Source of the DNA: Pseudoalteromonas ruthenica
GTDB taxonomy: Bacteria; Pseudomonadota; Gammaproteobacteria; Enterobacterales; Alteromonadaceae
Reading direction: 5' to 3'
Assembly (NCBI RefSeq): GCF_008808095.1
Contig: NZ_CP023397.1
Span: 620,001 to 684,000 of the forward strand
DNA length: 64,000 nucleotides
Below the pieces are notes generated by a model. It was not told the DNA's origin. It searched no databases and was given only the letters and a program-made list of their open reading frames with translations. Below, piece after piece: positions 44,051 through 53,729 of the stretch; within the stretch, counting starts at the first letter, position 1; each line of letters opens with the position of its first letter. Made by a program: the position numbers and the translations under genes.

Positions 44051-44582
44051 GTTGTTTTCCCGTGTTTAAGTGTCATTAGTTAGACGGTCATTAATTATCG
44101 TAAGATATTAAAAACTATTATTGTTACCGTGGTATTGCGAAAAGCTAAAATTGCACATTTTATTGCAAAAATAAGCCCTTAACTTACTCAACGGCGTGAC
44201 TCTTATTGTTACTTGCTTTAAATATATTAACAGCTAAGCCTAGTTCATCGACTCATAGATGCCAGTATATCGACGCACTCTGATGCGCTTGGCTTAGTGG
44301 CTGTTGAAAGTGGGTGAATTGTACCCATCATAGCCAGCTTAGTCACTCTTTTTCAGCAAATTAAAGGCCATTTGTCCGCTTTAGATTGAACTTTGTTTAT
44401 AAACTGTAAGTTGGAGTATTAACCAGCAGCGGCATGTATATATCGTCGGATGAGGCGGTTGCATAAAAGCACACCAGAGTGTCAGGGGTATAATGATCAC
44501 CAATAACCCTAGGGAAGAGGGAAGTCTAGGTATAAAAAAGCCCACCGAGGAGGTGGGCTTGAGGTTGCGATTTTCTAACTAA
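44051..44582. other. Intergenic region between the two Oar-like genes
   Basis: 532 bases without a gene. It should hold the promoter of receptor 1. It contains a long imperfect inverted repeat (AACAGC..TAAGCC at 44229-44240 against GGCTTAGTGGCTGTT at 44291-44305) and the terminator of receptor 2 at its right end. Both receptor genes share a leader ACGGGAAA..CAAC just before the start codon. Confidence 0.5.
44533..44560 (-). terminator. Terminator of the second Oar-like receptor gene
   Basis: Leftward RNA: AAGCCCACC-TCCTC-GGTGGGCTT followed by T6, 22 bases after the stop. Confidence 0.9.
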
Positions 44583-47500
44583 TTAGAAAGTGTAGCGTAC
44601 ACCAATCTTAGCTTGCCAACCCGACGAACTCTTTGAAATAGAGTTGTAGTTACGAGTGTCGAAGCCATTGTGGCGACGGTCAATGATGATGCGACCTTCG
44701 TCATCTAAGCCACCAAAGTCATAGACTGCTTGGTCTGAATAGCTTAGGCGCTTTTCTACGCCCCAATCATCATTAAGTAAGTTCGCGAAGTTCTCAACCA
44801 TCACGTAAAGCTGGCCTTTGTGGCCTTCGGCAAACCCAGGGATCTCTTGCTTGAAGCTTACATCCATGGTGGTTACCCAAGGTTGTGTGCCGGTGTTACG
44901 GCCGATGATCTCACCACGCTCAGAAATGCCAGCTTGGTTTAGCAAGGTTTCTAGCTCATTCCACGTCACCTGTGACTCATCCCAGTTGACTGCTGCGTCA
45001 TCAGCGCCAGATGGAATATAGGCTAGGTAGGCTGAGTGGCTTTGGAACTCACTGCCGATATCGCCGAAGTCGTAATCATTGTAGAAGCCCATTGAATGGC
45101 TGTAAGGACGACCCGAACGACGCTCGAAGAACATGTTGAACTGTGATTCATAGCCTTCAAAGAACTCGGTCTTGTAGCGAAGGTTAATTTTAAAGCTGTG
45201 TTCTACTTCATAGTGACCACGGCCCACAGTATCAATATTGCGGCTCTCGACTAGCGCATGCTTATAGTTACTGATCGCGCGTGATGATGAACCAGGCGCT
45301 ACTTCAGTAATATCTTGGTGCGCATAGCTTACAGACGCATACAGACCGTTGTCCCACTCTTTGGCAAGTGCCGTGGCTAGGATCACTGAGCGACCGTTTT
45401 CATCAGCATTGGTCATCATGATGTCGTAATTTTCTTCACGGTCACCTTCATAGCGGCTCTCGTAAATCACCCGACCGTCAGCTGATTCACCCACTGGAAC
45501 CAAAGCGGTATTGTGCCATACTGCTTCGTTTTCCTTTTTGTGATAAACCGCTTCACCGGTCCAGCTAAAGCCATCACCTAGTAACTCTGAATCAAACTCA
45601 TATTCAAAGCCAAGTTGAGCACGAATTGAAGACGGTAATTCAAAGTTAGGGTCGGTGTAGTTAGTGCTTCCTGCACCTTGAGTCATAGAAGCTTGGATTG
45701 CTTCAGGTACTCGGGTGATATCCGCTTCAACACCGTCTTGTGAATAGTAATCCGCAATCGCTTGCGACGTGGCTGCTACATAAGTTAGACCATCATTTTG
45801 GTATGGATTGTTATACCAAACGTTTGGAATACCGCCTTGGAAGCGACCTACGCCACCATTGATGGTGAGGTTCTCGGACGCGTAGTATTTAAAGCCAACG
45901 CGCGGCAGAATGATGTCTAAACCATCAAGGTTCTCTTGGTTTGAGTACCCATAAGTGGCTAGGAAGTTTTCGTTTAGCGTGGGTTTATCATCTGATGATA
46001 AGCGCTCATAACGAAGACCGACGGTAAGTTCCAACTCATCAGTTGGATAGAATTTGTCTTCAACATACACTGCAAATTGATTACGGCGTGCATCATAAGC
46101 CGTGTCATCCGCGTTATTAGTGTAGGCATTGCTATAATCGAAGTCGTAGTTACCGTTGTAGTTACCCACTTCGCGGTTTTGGAAACCTTCTAGGCTATCA
46201 AATTCCCACACACCTAATGAACCTGCTGCAAATAGGTTGTATAGGCGCAGTGACTCGTACTGAGCACCAAAATTGATTTCGTGGTCACCCCAGAAGTAAG
46301 TACCATCGAAGGTCAGGGTGAGGTTTTCCGTTTCCGATTGGTTTTTATGACGATATTCATCGGTGCCAAACTGGTAGGCAGGGCCGCGATAGTATTCTTC
46401 TACCTTAACGCTACCAATGCTTGAGTTGGTGAGGCTGTCGCTACTGACATCTTTATAGGCAATACCAATTTCGGTCGAGAGATTACCTGACCAATCTGAG
46501 TATAGCTTAGCAGCAAAGTTGTTAAACTTGGTTTCGTAGGTATAACGGCTTGATGCCAACATTACTGTGTCGCCACCGGTACCGTAGTTTCGCTCGTCGG
46601 CGTCATCTTGCCATTGGTAGGTGAAATCAGCGCGGTGATCTTCAGCCACGTTCCAGCTTAGTTTTACCAGTAAGCTGTCGTTGGTATCTTCCGGGTCACC
46701 ACCAAGCTCATCGCTCAGACCGTAGGTGCTGTCTAATACAGAAAGGAACTCATTAAAGTTTTGCTCTGAGGTATCGTACTCGTGCGTTGCACCTGAGCCT
46801 TCAAAACCATAGTCCATTTCCAGTTCACTGGCCCAGCTGTTGTAGTTAACAAAGAAGAATAATTCGTCTTCGATGATGGCGCCACCGGTGCTGATCCCGA
46901 AACGCTTTTCAGATTGAATAGGGTCTGTCTTGGTTGTTTCGAAGGTGCGGCGACCATCCTCGTCGAGTACTGGTCTTCCATCTGCGTATACCTGAGAAAT
47001 ACTCTCTACTTCTCCAGCAAGACTTGGGTTAGTGAATTCATAGAAACCGGTGAATTCAAACTCATTGCTTCCCGATTTAGTCACCGCATTGATAACACCA
47101 CCGCCAAAGTTACCTTTTTTCGCTGAAAACGGTGAGGTATCTACTGACACTTGTTCAATAGCGTCAAGTGCAACAGGTGGCTGCTCAGTAGGGTAACCGC
47201 CATAGTTTAAGCCGAAATCGTCATTTTGACCGATGCCGTCAACGGTTAAGCTGTTACTTCTTGGGTTGCTACCGGCAATGGTTAGCTCGCCGCTACCATT
47301 AATGCTTGCTAACGGATTCAAACGAGCAATGTCTTTGATATCGTTATTAAAGCTCGGAGTGTTAGCAATTGTGTCTTGGCCAAATACGCTGCTTGAACCG
47401 CCTGCTTTTTGCAAAATACGGTAGCCTGATACTTCGATACGCTCTACGTTGATAGGCTCAAGCTGAGAAGTGACGCGGCGAGTTTCACCTAGTTCAAGGT

Positions 47501-47795
47501 AGATGTTCTCCAGCTCTGCATCACTGTATTTATCTGAGTCAATGAGGATGCGGTATGGACCACCTACACGCAAACCCTTGGCGATGAACGCGCCAGAATC
47601 GTTAGTCGTAAAGGTGCTCACCGTGCCGGTAGGCTCGTGAATCACTGAGATTTGCACGTTAGGTGCAGCATCGCCTTTAGGCGTGGTGATCTTACCGCGC
47701 ATTGATGATGAAGTATCGGCTGCGAAAGCGTTTGCTGACACGCCTAAAGCGAGTACGAGCGCGCCGGCCACTTTCGTTAAGCGAACGTTTTTCAT
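44583..47795 (-). CDS. Oar-like TonB-dependent receptor 2
   Basis: 1070 residues from the ATG at 47795; the frame extends to 47822, but only the inner start follows the GGGAAACAAC leader shared with receptor 1 and gives a proper signal peptide (ending AFA). Same domain order as receptor 1: regulatory-like domain (SSSMRGKITTPKGDAAPN, GLRVGGPYRILI), plug (RIEVSGYRILQ, SNSLTVDGIGQNDDFG), barrel ending AKIGVRYTF. Probably a gene duplication followed by divergence in barrel loops. Substrate unknown; peptides are a guess from the family. Confidence 0.92.
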   Translation of the reverse strand: MKNVRLTKVAGALVLALGVSANAFAADTSSSMRGKITTPKGDAAPNVQISVIHEPTGTVSTFTTNDSGAFIAKGLRVGGPYRILIDSDKYSDAELENIYLELGETRRVTSQLEPINVERIEVSGYRILQKAGGSSSVFGQDTIANTPSFNNDIKDIARLNPLASINGSGELTIAGSNPRSNSLTVDGIGQNDDFGLNYGGYPTEQPPVALDAIEQVSVDTSPFSAKKGNFGGGVINAVTKSGSNEFEFTGFYEFTNPSLAGEVESISQVYADGRPVLDEDGRRTFETTKTDPIQSEKRFGISTGGAIIEDELFFFVNYNSWASELEMDYGFEGSGATHEYDTSEQNFNEFLSVLDSTYGLSDELGGDPEDTNDSLLVKLSWNVAEDHRADFTYQWQDDADERNYGTGGDTVMLASSRYTYETKFNNFAAKLYSDWSGNLSTEIGIAYKDVSSDSLTNSSIGSVKVEEYYRGPAYQFGTDEYRHKNQSETENLTLTFDGTYFWGDHEINFGAQYESLRLYNLFAAGSLGVWEFDSLEGFQNREVGNYNGNYDFDYSNAYTNNADDTAYDARRNQFAVYVEDKFYPTDELELTVGLRYERLSSDDKPTLNENFLATYGYSNQENLDGLDIILPRVGFKYYASENLTINGGVGRFQGGIPNVWYNNPYQNDGLTYVAATSQAIADYYSQDGVEADITRVPEAIQASMTQGAGSTNYTDPNFELPSSIRAQLGFEYEFDSELLGDGFSWTGEAVYHKKENEAVWHNTALVPVGESADGRVIYESRYEGDREENYDIMMTNADENGRSVILATALAKEWDNGLYASVSYAHQDITEVAPGSSSRAISNYKHALVESRNIDTVGRGHYEVEHSFKINLRYKTEFFEGYESQFNMFFERRSGRPYSHSMGFYNDYDFGDIGSEFQSHSAYLAYIPSGADDAAVNWDESQVTWNELETLLNQAGISERGEIIGRNTGTQPWVTTMDVSFKQEIPGFAEGHKGQLYVMVENFANLLNDDWGVEKRLSYSDQAVYDFGGLDDEGRIIIDRRHNGFDTRNYNSISKSSSGWQAKIGVRYTF

Positions 47796-47873
47796 TATGT
47801 TGTTTCCCGTGTTTTGTTTCATTGGTTAAACAGTGTGTAATCGAGTGAATATTTTTATTGTTATTAATTCGGT

Positions 47874-48698
47874 CTATTGTTGTCCGTATAGCGCGTTAAG
47901 CACGGCTGCTAGGCGTACACCCGCACGCTGCAGTTGTTGCTCCATCACTGGACGATAGGTAAATAAGTAGTCGTAGCTGACTTGCTCACCGGTATTGGCG
48001 TAAATGTCTTGCGCTAAGTGGTGAGACTCAATGAGCCACTTTTTAATATCCAGGTCTTTATTGATTGCCTTGATATCAACGCAGCATAGGAAGTCTGCGT
48101 ATTCGGAATATGACAGCTTTTGGCTCTCAACAAGGTTGGTATCCCATAAACGATGTAAATTGGTTTGCTCACGAAAGAAGGTGACATCGATGCGGTTACC
48201 GCCTCGGTCCTCGGCATTACCGACATGCATAGGTTGGTGAATATCGCCAACAATATGAATTAAAAAACGCAAATAGAATTGCTGTTGTTGTTGGCTTGTT
48301 TTTGGCGAGCGCAGTGCCTTCATAGCCGTTAGGATGGCTGTATATGCGTCTTTTACATCATGCTTGTGTTCTTTTGCTGAGAAGTGCTGGTGCGTAAATT
48401 CCTCAACGGAGTCGATATTGATGTAATGCCAAGGGCTGGCCTGCTTTTGCCAGAATGTATCGGGGGAAGAGCGCATTTCATCAGCCCAAGTACTGACTCT
48501 GGCCATACTGTGGCCCGCTAAAATGTTAGACACCTGTTGCTTCACATCAGCATCCAAATGGTGCTCAGCAATGGCTCCTACAATACGATGACCGTTGGCG
48601 CCCCAAGCGCTCACTTTCGTTGCGAAAAAACTAACAAAAGCGAGGGTGCAAATAAGCGTCAATTTGCTCAGATGCGTATAATTGAACTGTAAACTCAT
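47874..48698 (-). CDS. S1/P1-family nuclease
   Basis: Exported zinc-dependent single-strand nuclease/3'-nucleotidase. From the ATG at 48698 the signal peptide ends at SA-W32, so the mature protein starts with the tryptophan that is itself a zinc ligand in this family (WGANGHR). The other ligands are visible: STWADE, HYINID, HIVGDIHQPMHVG and NLHRLWDTNLV. A longer frame begins with TTG at 48737 and is less likely. The enzyme would release nucleotides in the periplasm or outside; the nearby ushA gene could process those products. Confidence 0.9.
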   Translation of the reverse strand: MSLQFNYTHLSKLTLICTLAFVSFFATKVSAWGANGHRIVGAIAEHHLDADVKQQVSNILAGHSMARVSTWADEMRSSPDTFWQKQASPWHYINIDSVEEFTHQHFSAKEHKHDVKDAYTAILTAMKALRSPKTSQQQQQFYLRFLIHIVGDIHQPMHVGNAEDRGGNRIDVTFFREQTNLHRLWDTNLVESQKLSYSEYADFLCCVDIKAINKDLDIKKWLIESHHLAQDIYANTGEQVSYDYLFTYRPVMEQQLQRAGVRLAAVLNALYGQQ

Positions 48699-48877
48699 TG
48701 TTGTTGTCACGTTACTGGCTTGCTTAAGTGAAGGCAAATTGTCCGGATTTTTAAGCGAAAAAACAGGACTTGATGGGATTCATAATTACTTGTTAATAAA
48801 GTATATAAAACAAATGCTTATGGTTTATAAATAAAATTACCTATTGCAATAAGTAATTATAATTGTTGAAATAGTAA

Positions 48878-49801
48878 TTGAATTCAATAAAAGCAGCACA
48901 AAAGCCCGTGACAAGCATATTTAACAGACGTGACACTGCGCTTATCCTGGTTACATTAATGGTACTGGCGTTAACTAGTTACCTTATCGGAACAATGCGT
49001 TTTACCTTGGCAACTACGCAACTGGGTAATGTTATAGCGACTCACTACAGTTGTAATACCACCCAGCCGGAAAATAAAACGCAGCTTACGTTGTTTGCCC
49101 CAAGCGAAAATGTCGTCAAACGATTGGCTCAATCGCTATGTAAGGACACCACTGTGTCTAAGCAATACGGCGCTGTCCAAGCTTTTTGGGGAGGCTCTTC
49201 TGAGTTTGAGGTGAATGTGCTGGGAAAAGGTTTAGCGGATTTAATCCTTGCCAAGGAAAACCTCTTCAGTGCCTTTACCGCTCACGAAACCTATGGCTAC
49301 TCACCGCTAGTCGGTTATCCGTCATACACGGCCTACTTTATTGCGAGTAAAGAAAAGCCACGCTTAGAGAAAAGCTACTTTCTTGATAAGCGCATTGGCT
49401 TAATTGAATATCCCACCAGTCGCTCCGGTCACATCATGCCCAAGCAGGTGTTCAAGGAGCTGGATATTAATATGAATAGCCTGAATATCACTTTTGTGAA
49501 CTCGCACAGTGCGTTGCGAGATAAGTTAGCGCTAGGTGAAGTGGATATCATTAGCTCTTATTGGCAACAAGCAGATAACGAGCGTTTTTCTGCAAACTAT
49601 ATAACCGCAATCAGTGACAATATCAGTGGTAGCCATTGGTTTTTACGCCAAGCCAGTGACAACCCTGATTTAGCCTGCGCTATTCAGGGCGCTATTTTAA
49701 GCCAAGCAGAAGAGCAATCGGCACAATACTTTAAACAAGCAAAACCTTATTGGCAGTGCAGTGATTCAGCACCCGCAACATTTCAAGGAGAGCCGCTGTG
49801 A
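48878..49801 (+). CDS. Membrane-anchored substrate-binding-like protein
   Basis: 307 residues from a TTG at 48878 (a GTG at 48908 is an alternative; no ATG is near). One N-terminal transmembrane helix (about 20-42) is followed by a periplasmic domain resembling PhnD/phosphonate-type solute-binding proteins: a start of the type TLFAPSENVVKRLAQSL, GKGLADLILAKEN, YTAYFIASKE, then KRIGLIEYPTSRSG and ALGEVDIISSYW. It remains tethered rather than released. Its stop overlaps the GTG start of the next gene (GTGA), so the two work together. No ABC transporter is encoded nearby, which points to sensing rather than uptake. Confidence 0.65.
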   Translation: MNSIKAAQKPVTSIFNRRDTALILVTLMVLALTSYLIGTMRFTLATTQLGNVIATHYSCNTTQPENKTQLTLFAPSENVVKRLAQSLCKDTTVSKQYGAVQAFWGGSSEFEVNVLGKGLADLILAKENLFSAFTAHETYGYSPLVGYPSYTAYFIASKEKPRLEKSYFLDKRIGLIEYPTSRSGHIMPKQVFKELDINMNSLNITFVNSHSALRDKLALGEVDIISSYWQQADNERFSANYITAISDNISGSHWFLRQASDNPDLACAIQGAILSQAEEQSAQYFKQAKPYWQCSDSAPATFQGEPL

Positions 49802-50787
49802 GAGCGATTAAAGTTGCATTGCTGAAGCATGTGCACAGCTGGGTTCGGCGCTTTAATGCCAATATCGCCACGGTTTTATTTGCATGCTTGGCTATGATTA
49901 TCGCTTACTGCAGTTACGCAGTGGGGGCATTGAATAGCTGGCATCATCAACAGCAACAAGCGATAGCCCATGTCAAAACACGGATGGCCCTGGATGCTCA
50001 ATACATTGGACTACCCAATAGGTTGTTGGAGGTACCGGGCGACCGCAAACGCGTGGTGCACTATCTTAAGCAGCTCAACACTCACCTCGCATCACAAGGT
50101 TACGCAATTCAAGTGCATGCAATAGCGGGTATAACGCTCGGTAATGAGACAAGCAATCTTGAGAGCTTCAACCTCGTTCGCACAGGTGGGGAGACGTTCA
50201 CCGTGACGCTGTCACCAGCGGTGATGCCTCTAGCCCAGCTATTGAGCCCTTGGCCTTTACTCATCGTGCTGCTGCTGTCTGTCGCCATGCGAGCATGGTT
50301 TAAAACCCTCCAAAGCAAATTAGATAAAGCGCGAGAAGCGGGTACGCCGATACTCGAGCGCAAGCGCCTACTTATTGATTTAGCAGATAAAAGCCTACGC
50401 TATGGTGAGCAAGGCAGGCAGGTGCAATTGGCGAACAAACCCCTTTGTTTTTATCTGGCGCTGTTGGAGTTTGGCATTGAATACCCTGAGGTGACGTTAA
50501 ATCAAAATAAAGAGGTGCCACAGGAGCTACTGGATTTGGCCCACAAGTATTTTAGCCGCCTTATCGATTTAGGACACACGATTAGAAAGCGCCCCAACTT
50601 TGGCAATAGTTTAGAGAAAACGCTAAGTGAAATTCGTGCTGCACTGGATGAAGTGTTTGCAGCAGACTCGCAAGATAAAGAACCTTATTTTCCGCCTAAA
50701 GCCCATGGTGAAGGGTCACGCTCGCGTGTCCATCACTATGGGCTTAGGGCCGTCAATGGCGATGATTTTGAGGTTATTGGCAAGTAA
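49798..50787 (+). CDS. Two-TM membrane protein with cytoplasmic C-terminal domain
   Basis: 329 residues, GTG start overlapping the previous stop. Transmembrane helix 1 (about 23-47), a periplasmic loop (about 48-147), transmembrane helix 2 (about 148-165), then a cytoplasmic domain. The stretch ERKRLLIDLADKSLRYGEQGRQVQLANKPLCFYLALLEF followed by helices ending SLEKTLSEIRAALDEVF loosely resembles a winged-helix regulator domain, which would make it a membrane-bound transcription factor. This is a pattern guess; I do not recognise the family. It converges on ushA with a 14-base overlap. Confidence 0.55.
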   Translation: MRAIKVALLKHVHSWVRRFNANIATVLFACLAMIIAYCSYAVGALNSWHHQQQQAIAHVKTRMALDAQYIGLPNRLLEVPGDRKRVVHYLKQLNTHLASQGYAIQVHAIAGITLGNETSNLESFNLVRTGGETFTVTLSPAVMPLAQLLSPWPLLIVLLLSVAMRAWFKTLQSKLDKAREAGTPILERKRLLIDLADKSLRYGEQGRQVQLANKPLCFYLALLEFGIEYPEVTLNQNKEVPQELLDLAHKYFSRLIDLGHTIRKRPNFGNSLEKTLSEIRAALDEVFAADSQDKEPYFPPKAHGEGSRSRVHHYGLRAVNGDDFEVIGK

Positions 50788-52393
50788 CCGGATGAGGCGC
50801 GTTAATTGCCTTAATTGGGCTGTGCTTGCTTACATACTCGCTCAAAATGCTGGCATCCGAGTCGCCAGTGTCTACGAAGCGGGTGTCGGTGTTTAAACGC
50901 GGATAGCCATCGCCACCTGCCGCATTGTAGCTATTGATACTCATACGATAGGTCTTATCTAGCTCTAACGGCTGACCGTCAATGCGCACTGATACCAATT
51001 TATCCCCCTCGCACACCGGTGCTACTTGGTTGAAGTGGGCATAGGCGCCAGAATCGACAGGGTATGATGCGACTTTACTGATGTATGCAAAAGTCTCACG
51101 ACCACTAAACTCAATGTAGCCAATGCGGTTTTTAAACGGGTGTACACGAAGAATATCTTTGTAATCGATATCTCCTTGGCTGATTGAGTCACGAATACCG
51201 CCGCCACTAATGACTGCAAAATCAGCATCGACATGATTCATTTGTGCTTGGGTGATCAGCTGTCCTAAATTCGTCTGTCCAAAGCGAACTTTGTTTCTGT
51301 CGCCTTGAAGGTGAACTTCGGTATGCCCTAAAGTCACGCTTAACTTTTCTTGGCCTTTTTGCTGGTAAGGAGTTAAAAAGTCGAGCATTTCTTGGTCTTT
51401 GTTGATGTAATCACCGACCCATTCACCGGTCGCGTCTTTAAGGTTTACTGGGATCAGCTCATAGCTTTCAAGAGTCAGCTCTTCACCTAGCAGTTTAAAT
51501 CGAGCATGACCCACATACTTGCCCCATTCATGGGCTTGCATGATCCAAATACCGTTTTGATTATCTGGCTGGCAGGGCATGCCTGGGCGGTAACCATCAT
51601 TGTTGCTGTTCTTTGCCGCCATGCACACTGGTTCTTGGGAGTGGCCACCGATGATCATATCTACGGCGCCTTTGGGTAAGTTGCGAGCCAAGGTTACATC
51701 GCCGGGGGCGTTAATGCCGTGTTGAGCATTACTGTAGTGACCCATGTGCGTGACGGCAATAACGATATCAGGGTTGCGGCGCTCAATTTTAGGAAGCATG
51801 TTTTTGGTCGCGGTTGCGGGCTCAATAAAATCAAAATTACCGATAAAATCAGGGTTCGCAATCTTCGCGGTGTCGGTGGTGGTCAGGCCTAAAATAGCGA
51901 TCTTTAGATTATCTCTTTGTAACAGCGTATAAGGAGTGTAAGCAGGCTCGCCATTGCGTTTATCGATAATATTAGCGCTCAGCAACGGAAAGTCGGCCCA
52001 ACGTTGCTGCTTGTCTAATACCGCTAATGGGTTATCAAACTCATGATTGCCAATGGCCATGGCATCGTAGCCTAGCAGAGTCATGGCTTTAAAATCAGGT
52101 TCCGCATGTTGTAAGTCAGACTCAGGAATACCAGTATTGATATCTCCCCCTGAGAGCAACAGCACGGTATCGCCTCGTTGTTTAGCTTGTGCGCGCAACT
52201 GTTTTAGTAATGTTGCGCGCGCGGCCATACCGTATTCACCTTTATCGTTATGCCAAAAGCGGCCATGGTGATCGTTAGTATGAAACACACTAATATAGTG
52301 CGCTTGTGCGGAGTCAGAGTGTGACTCGGGTGTCGGCGTGGAGGCAGAGCATGCACTGAGCAGTGTAAGCACTGAAAGAGTAATTAGGCGCAC
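50774..52393 (-). CDS. ushA: UshA-type UDP-sugar hydrolase/5'-nucleotidase, lipoprotein form
   Basis: 539-residue metallophosphoesterase that hydrolyses nucleotides and UDP-sugars outside the cytoplasm. It matches E. coli UshA closely: HTNDHHGRFW, LLSGGDINTGIPESDLQ, AIGNHEFDNPL, THMGHY, GGHSQEPVCMAA, QAHEWGKYVG, then the C-terminal substrate domain (DFAVISGGGIRDS, NAAGGDGYPRL). Unlike E. coli UshA it has a lipobox (LLSACSAS), as in Vibrio NutA, so it is likely membrane-anchored. ATG at 52393. Probably works with the S1/P1 nuclease in scavenging extracellular nucleic acid. Confidence 0.95.
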   Translation of the reverse strand: MRLITLSVLTLLSACSASTPTPESHSDSAQAHYISVFHTNDHHGRFWHNDKGEYGMAARATLLKQLRAQAKQRGDTVLLLSGGDINTGIPESDLQHAEPDFKAMTLLGYDAMAIGNHEFDNPLAVLDKQQRWADFPLLSANIIDKRNGEPAYTPYTLLQRDNLKIAILGLTTTDTAKIANPDFIGNFDFIEPATATKNMLPKIERRNPDIVIAVTHMGHYSNAQHGINAPGDVTLARNLPKGAVDMIIGGHSQEPVCMAAKNSNNDGYRPGMPCQPDNQNGIWIMQAHEWGKYVGHARFKLLGEELTLESYELIPVNLKDATGEWVGDYINKDQEMLDFLTPYQQKGQEKLSVTLGHTEVHLQGDRNKVRFGQTNLGQLITQAQMNHVDADFAVISGGGIRDSISQGDIDYKDILRVHPFKNRIGYIEFSGRETFAYISKVASYPVDSGAYAHFNQVAPVCEGDKLVSVRIDGQPLELDKTYRMSINSYNAAGGDGYPRLNTDTRFVDTGDSDASILSEYVSKHSPIKAINAPHPVTCQ

Positions 52394-52541
52394 AGGGGAT
52401 TCCTATCGGCGATTATCGTTGCGCCTGATTTTAATTAAATTTTATGACAATTTCACTAGTCTGAGATGGACTGTGCAAATCCGCCTGTCTATACCCTAAG
52501 TTAAGATATTTTCTGAAGCAACCGGGCTCAGTCGCAACAGA

Positions 52542-52748
52542 TCAGCCAGTTAGCTCACTGTGCTGGCTTGCACAAGACGAGACGCTGGCCAGTGCAGCTT
52601 GTTCACGACGGCGTAACTCAGCACGTGCTAGGGGTGCCTGATGATGATTGATACCGACCATCCAGTTTAAAAACGATGCAGGCACTTGGCGGTACGACTC
52701 GCCTTTGTGAACACCAAAGTCGCAAATGAGATTGTTGCTGTTATCCAT
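52542..52748 (-). CDS. DUF3820-like small protein
   Basis: 68 residues from the ATG at 52748 (an in-frame ATG at 52784 would add 12). It contains FGVHKGESYRQVPASFLNWMVG, matching the small domain found as DUF3820 and at the C-terminus of some exonucleases (G-x-H-K-G-x-x-x-x-x-V-P-x-x-x-L-x-W). Function unknown. No obvious ribosome-binding site at either start. Confidence 0.55.
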   Translation of the reverse strand: MDNSNNLICDFGVHKGESYRQVPASFLNWMVGINHHQAPLARAELRRREQAALASVSSCASQHSELTG

Positions 52749-52982
52749 AGTTGTTGTTTTTAGCTGCTCAAATGATATGCACATACTAGAGAACTCTTGA
52801 TAGTTTGATAAGTCGAATCTGTTTTAAAAAAGCGCAAAAAGATACTTTATAGTTATATGTTGTTAACCAATTTGTAACTGGGTTTTACCCCCAGGTATCA
52901 ATTTGTTGTTATTCACTGTGCCTCATGGAAGCATGGCTTGAGTCAATGTAAAGTGGCTCAAAACAACAATATAGGAAATCCC

Positions 52983-53717
52983 ATGAATAAACTTATTGGC
53001 TTTGGTCTGGTCGCAGCGGGGCTTACTCTTGCGCAACCTGTTCACGCGACTATCGTTGAAATGCAAACCTCCCAAGGCAGCATTCAAATTAACCTCTTTG
53101 ATCAGCATACACCAAAAACAGTGGCTAATTTTCTAGGTTATGTTGAGCGTGGCGATTATCAGTTTAGTTACCTGCATCGCTCCGAGCAGGACTTTATTGT
53201 TCAGGGGGGCGGGTTTATTTACGATGGCGGGGCCGTGGCCATTGAATCCCAAGGGACGGTAGATAATGAGCCTGTGCTATCCAATGTCGCTGGCACCATC
53301 GCCATGGCTAAACGCAGTGGCAACGCTAACAGCGCGTCAAGTCAGTGGTTTTTCAATGTCGCCGATAACAGTAGTAACTTAGATCTGCAAAACGGTGGAT
53401 TTACGGTGTTTGGTCAGGTCATAGGTGAGGGGATGGAGGTTGTTAAAGCCATTAATGCGCTGCCTACTTGTTCTAGCACGCCGGTCGTTGATTACAGTAC
53501 GGACGAATGCCAGCAAGGCGCTGAGCTAACGGCAAACAACCTAGTTATTGTTAACGACGTTATTGTCATTGATGATGACCCCAATTCGGCGGCAAACTTG
53601 ACTCCGGTTGAAAATACCTTAATTGATGAACCTGTCGAGCCAGGGGATGATTCAAGCTCAGGTGCATTTTGGTGGTTGTTACCTCTTAGCTTGTTGATTC
53701 GCTGGCGCCGTGCGTAA
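52983..53717 (+). CDS. Exported cyclophilin-type peptidyl-prolyl isomerase with C-terminal anchor
   Basis: 244 residues from the ATG at 52983 (AGGAAA upstream; the longer frame from 52938 is not supported). Signal peptide ending VHA, then a cyclophilin domain (about 22-180): GSIQINLFDQHTPKTVANFL, YLHRSEQDFIVQGGG, IAMAKRSGNANSASSQWFFNV, FTVFGQVIGEGMEVV. An acidic linker, a single hydrophobic segment (AFWWLLPLSLLI) and a terminal RWRRA follow. This tripartite end resembles GlyGly-CTERM-type sorting signals handled by rhombosortase, though the Gly pair is missing. It is likely surface or membrane anchored. Terminator follows. Confidence 0.88.
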   Translation: MNKLIGFGLVAAGLTLAQPVHATIVEMQTSQGSIQINLFDQHTPKTVANFLGYVERGDYQFSYLHRSEQDFIVQGGGFIYDGGAVAIESQGTVDNEPVLSNVAGTIAMAKRSGNANSASSQWFFNVADNSSNLDLQNGGFTVFGQVIGEGMEVVKAINALPTCSSTPVVDYSTDECQQGAELTANNLVIVNDVIVIDDDPNSAANLTPVENTLIDEPVEPGDDSSSGAFWWLLPLSLLIRWRRA

Positions 53718-53729
53718 GGCAAGCCTAAT

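Noticed and set aside
40919..47795. Many secondary frames inside the two Oar-like receptor genes
   Set aside because: Shadows of strongly coding sequence on the opposite frame, without starts or ribosome-binding sites of their own.
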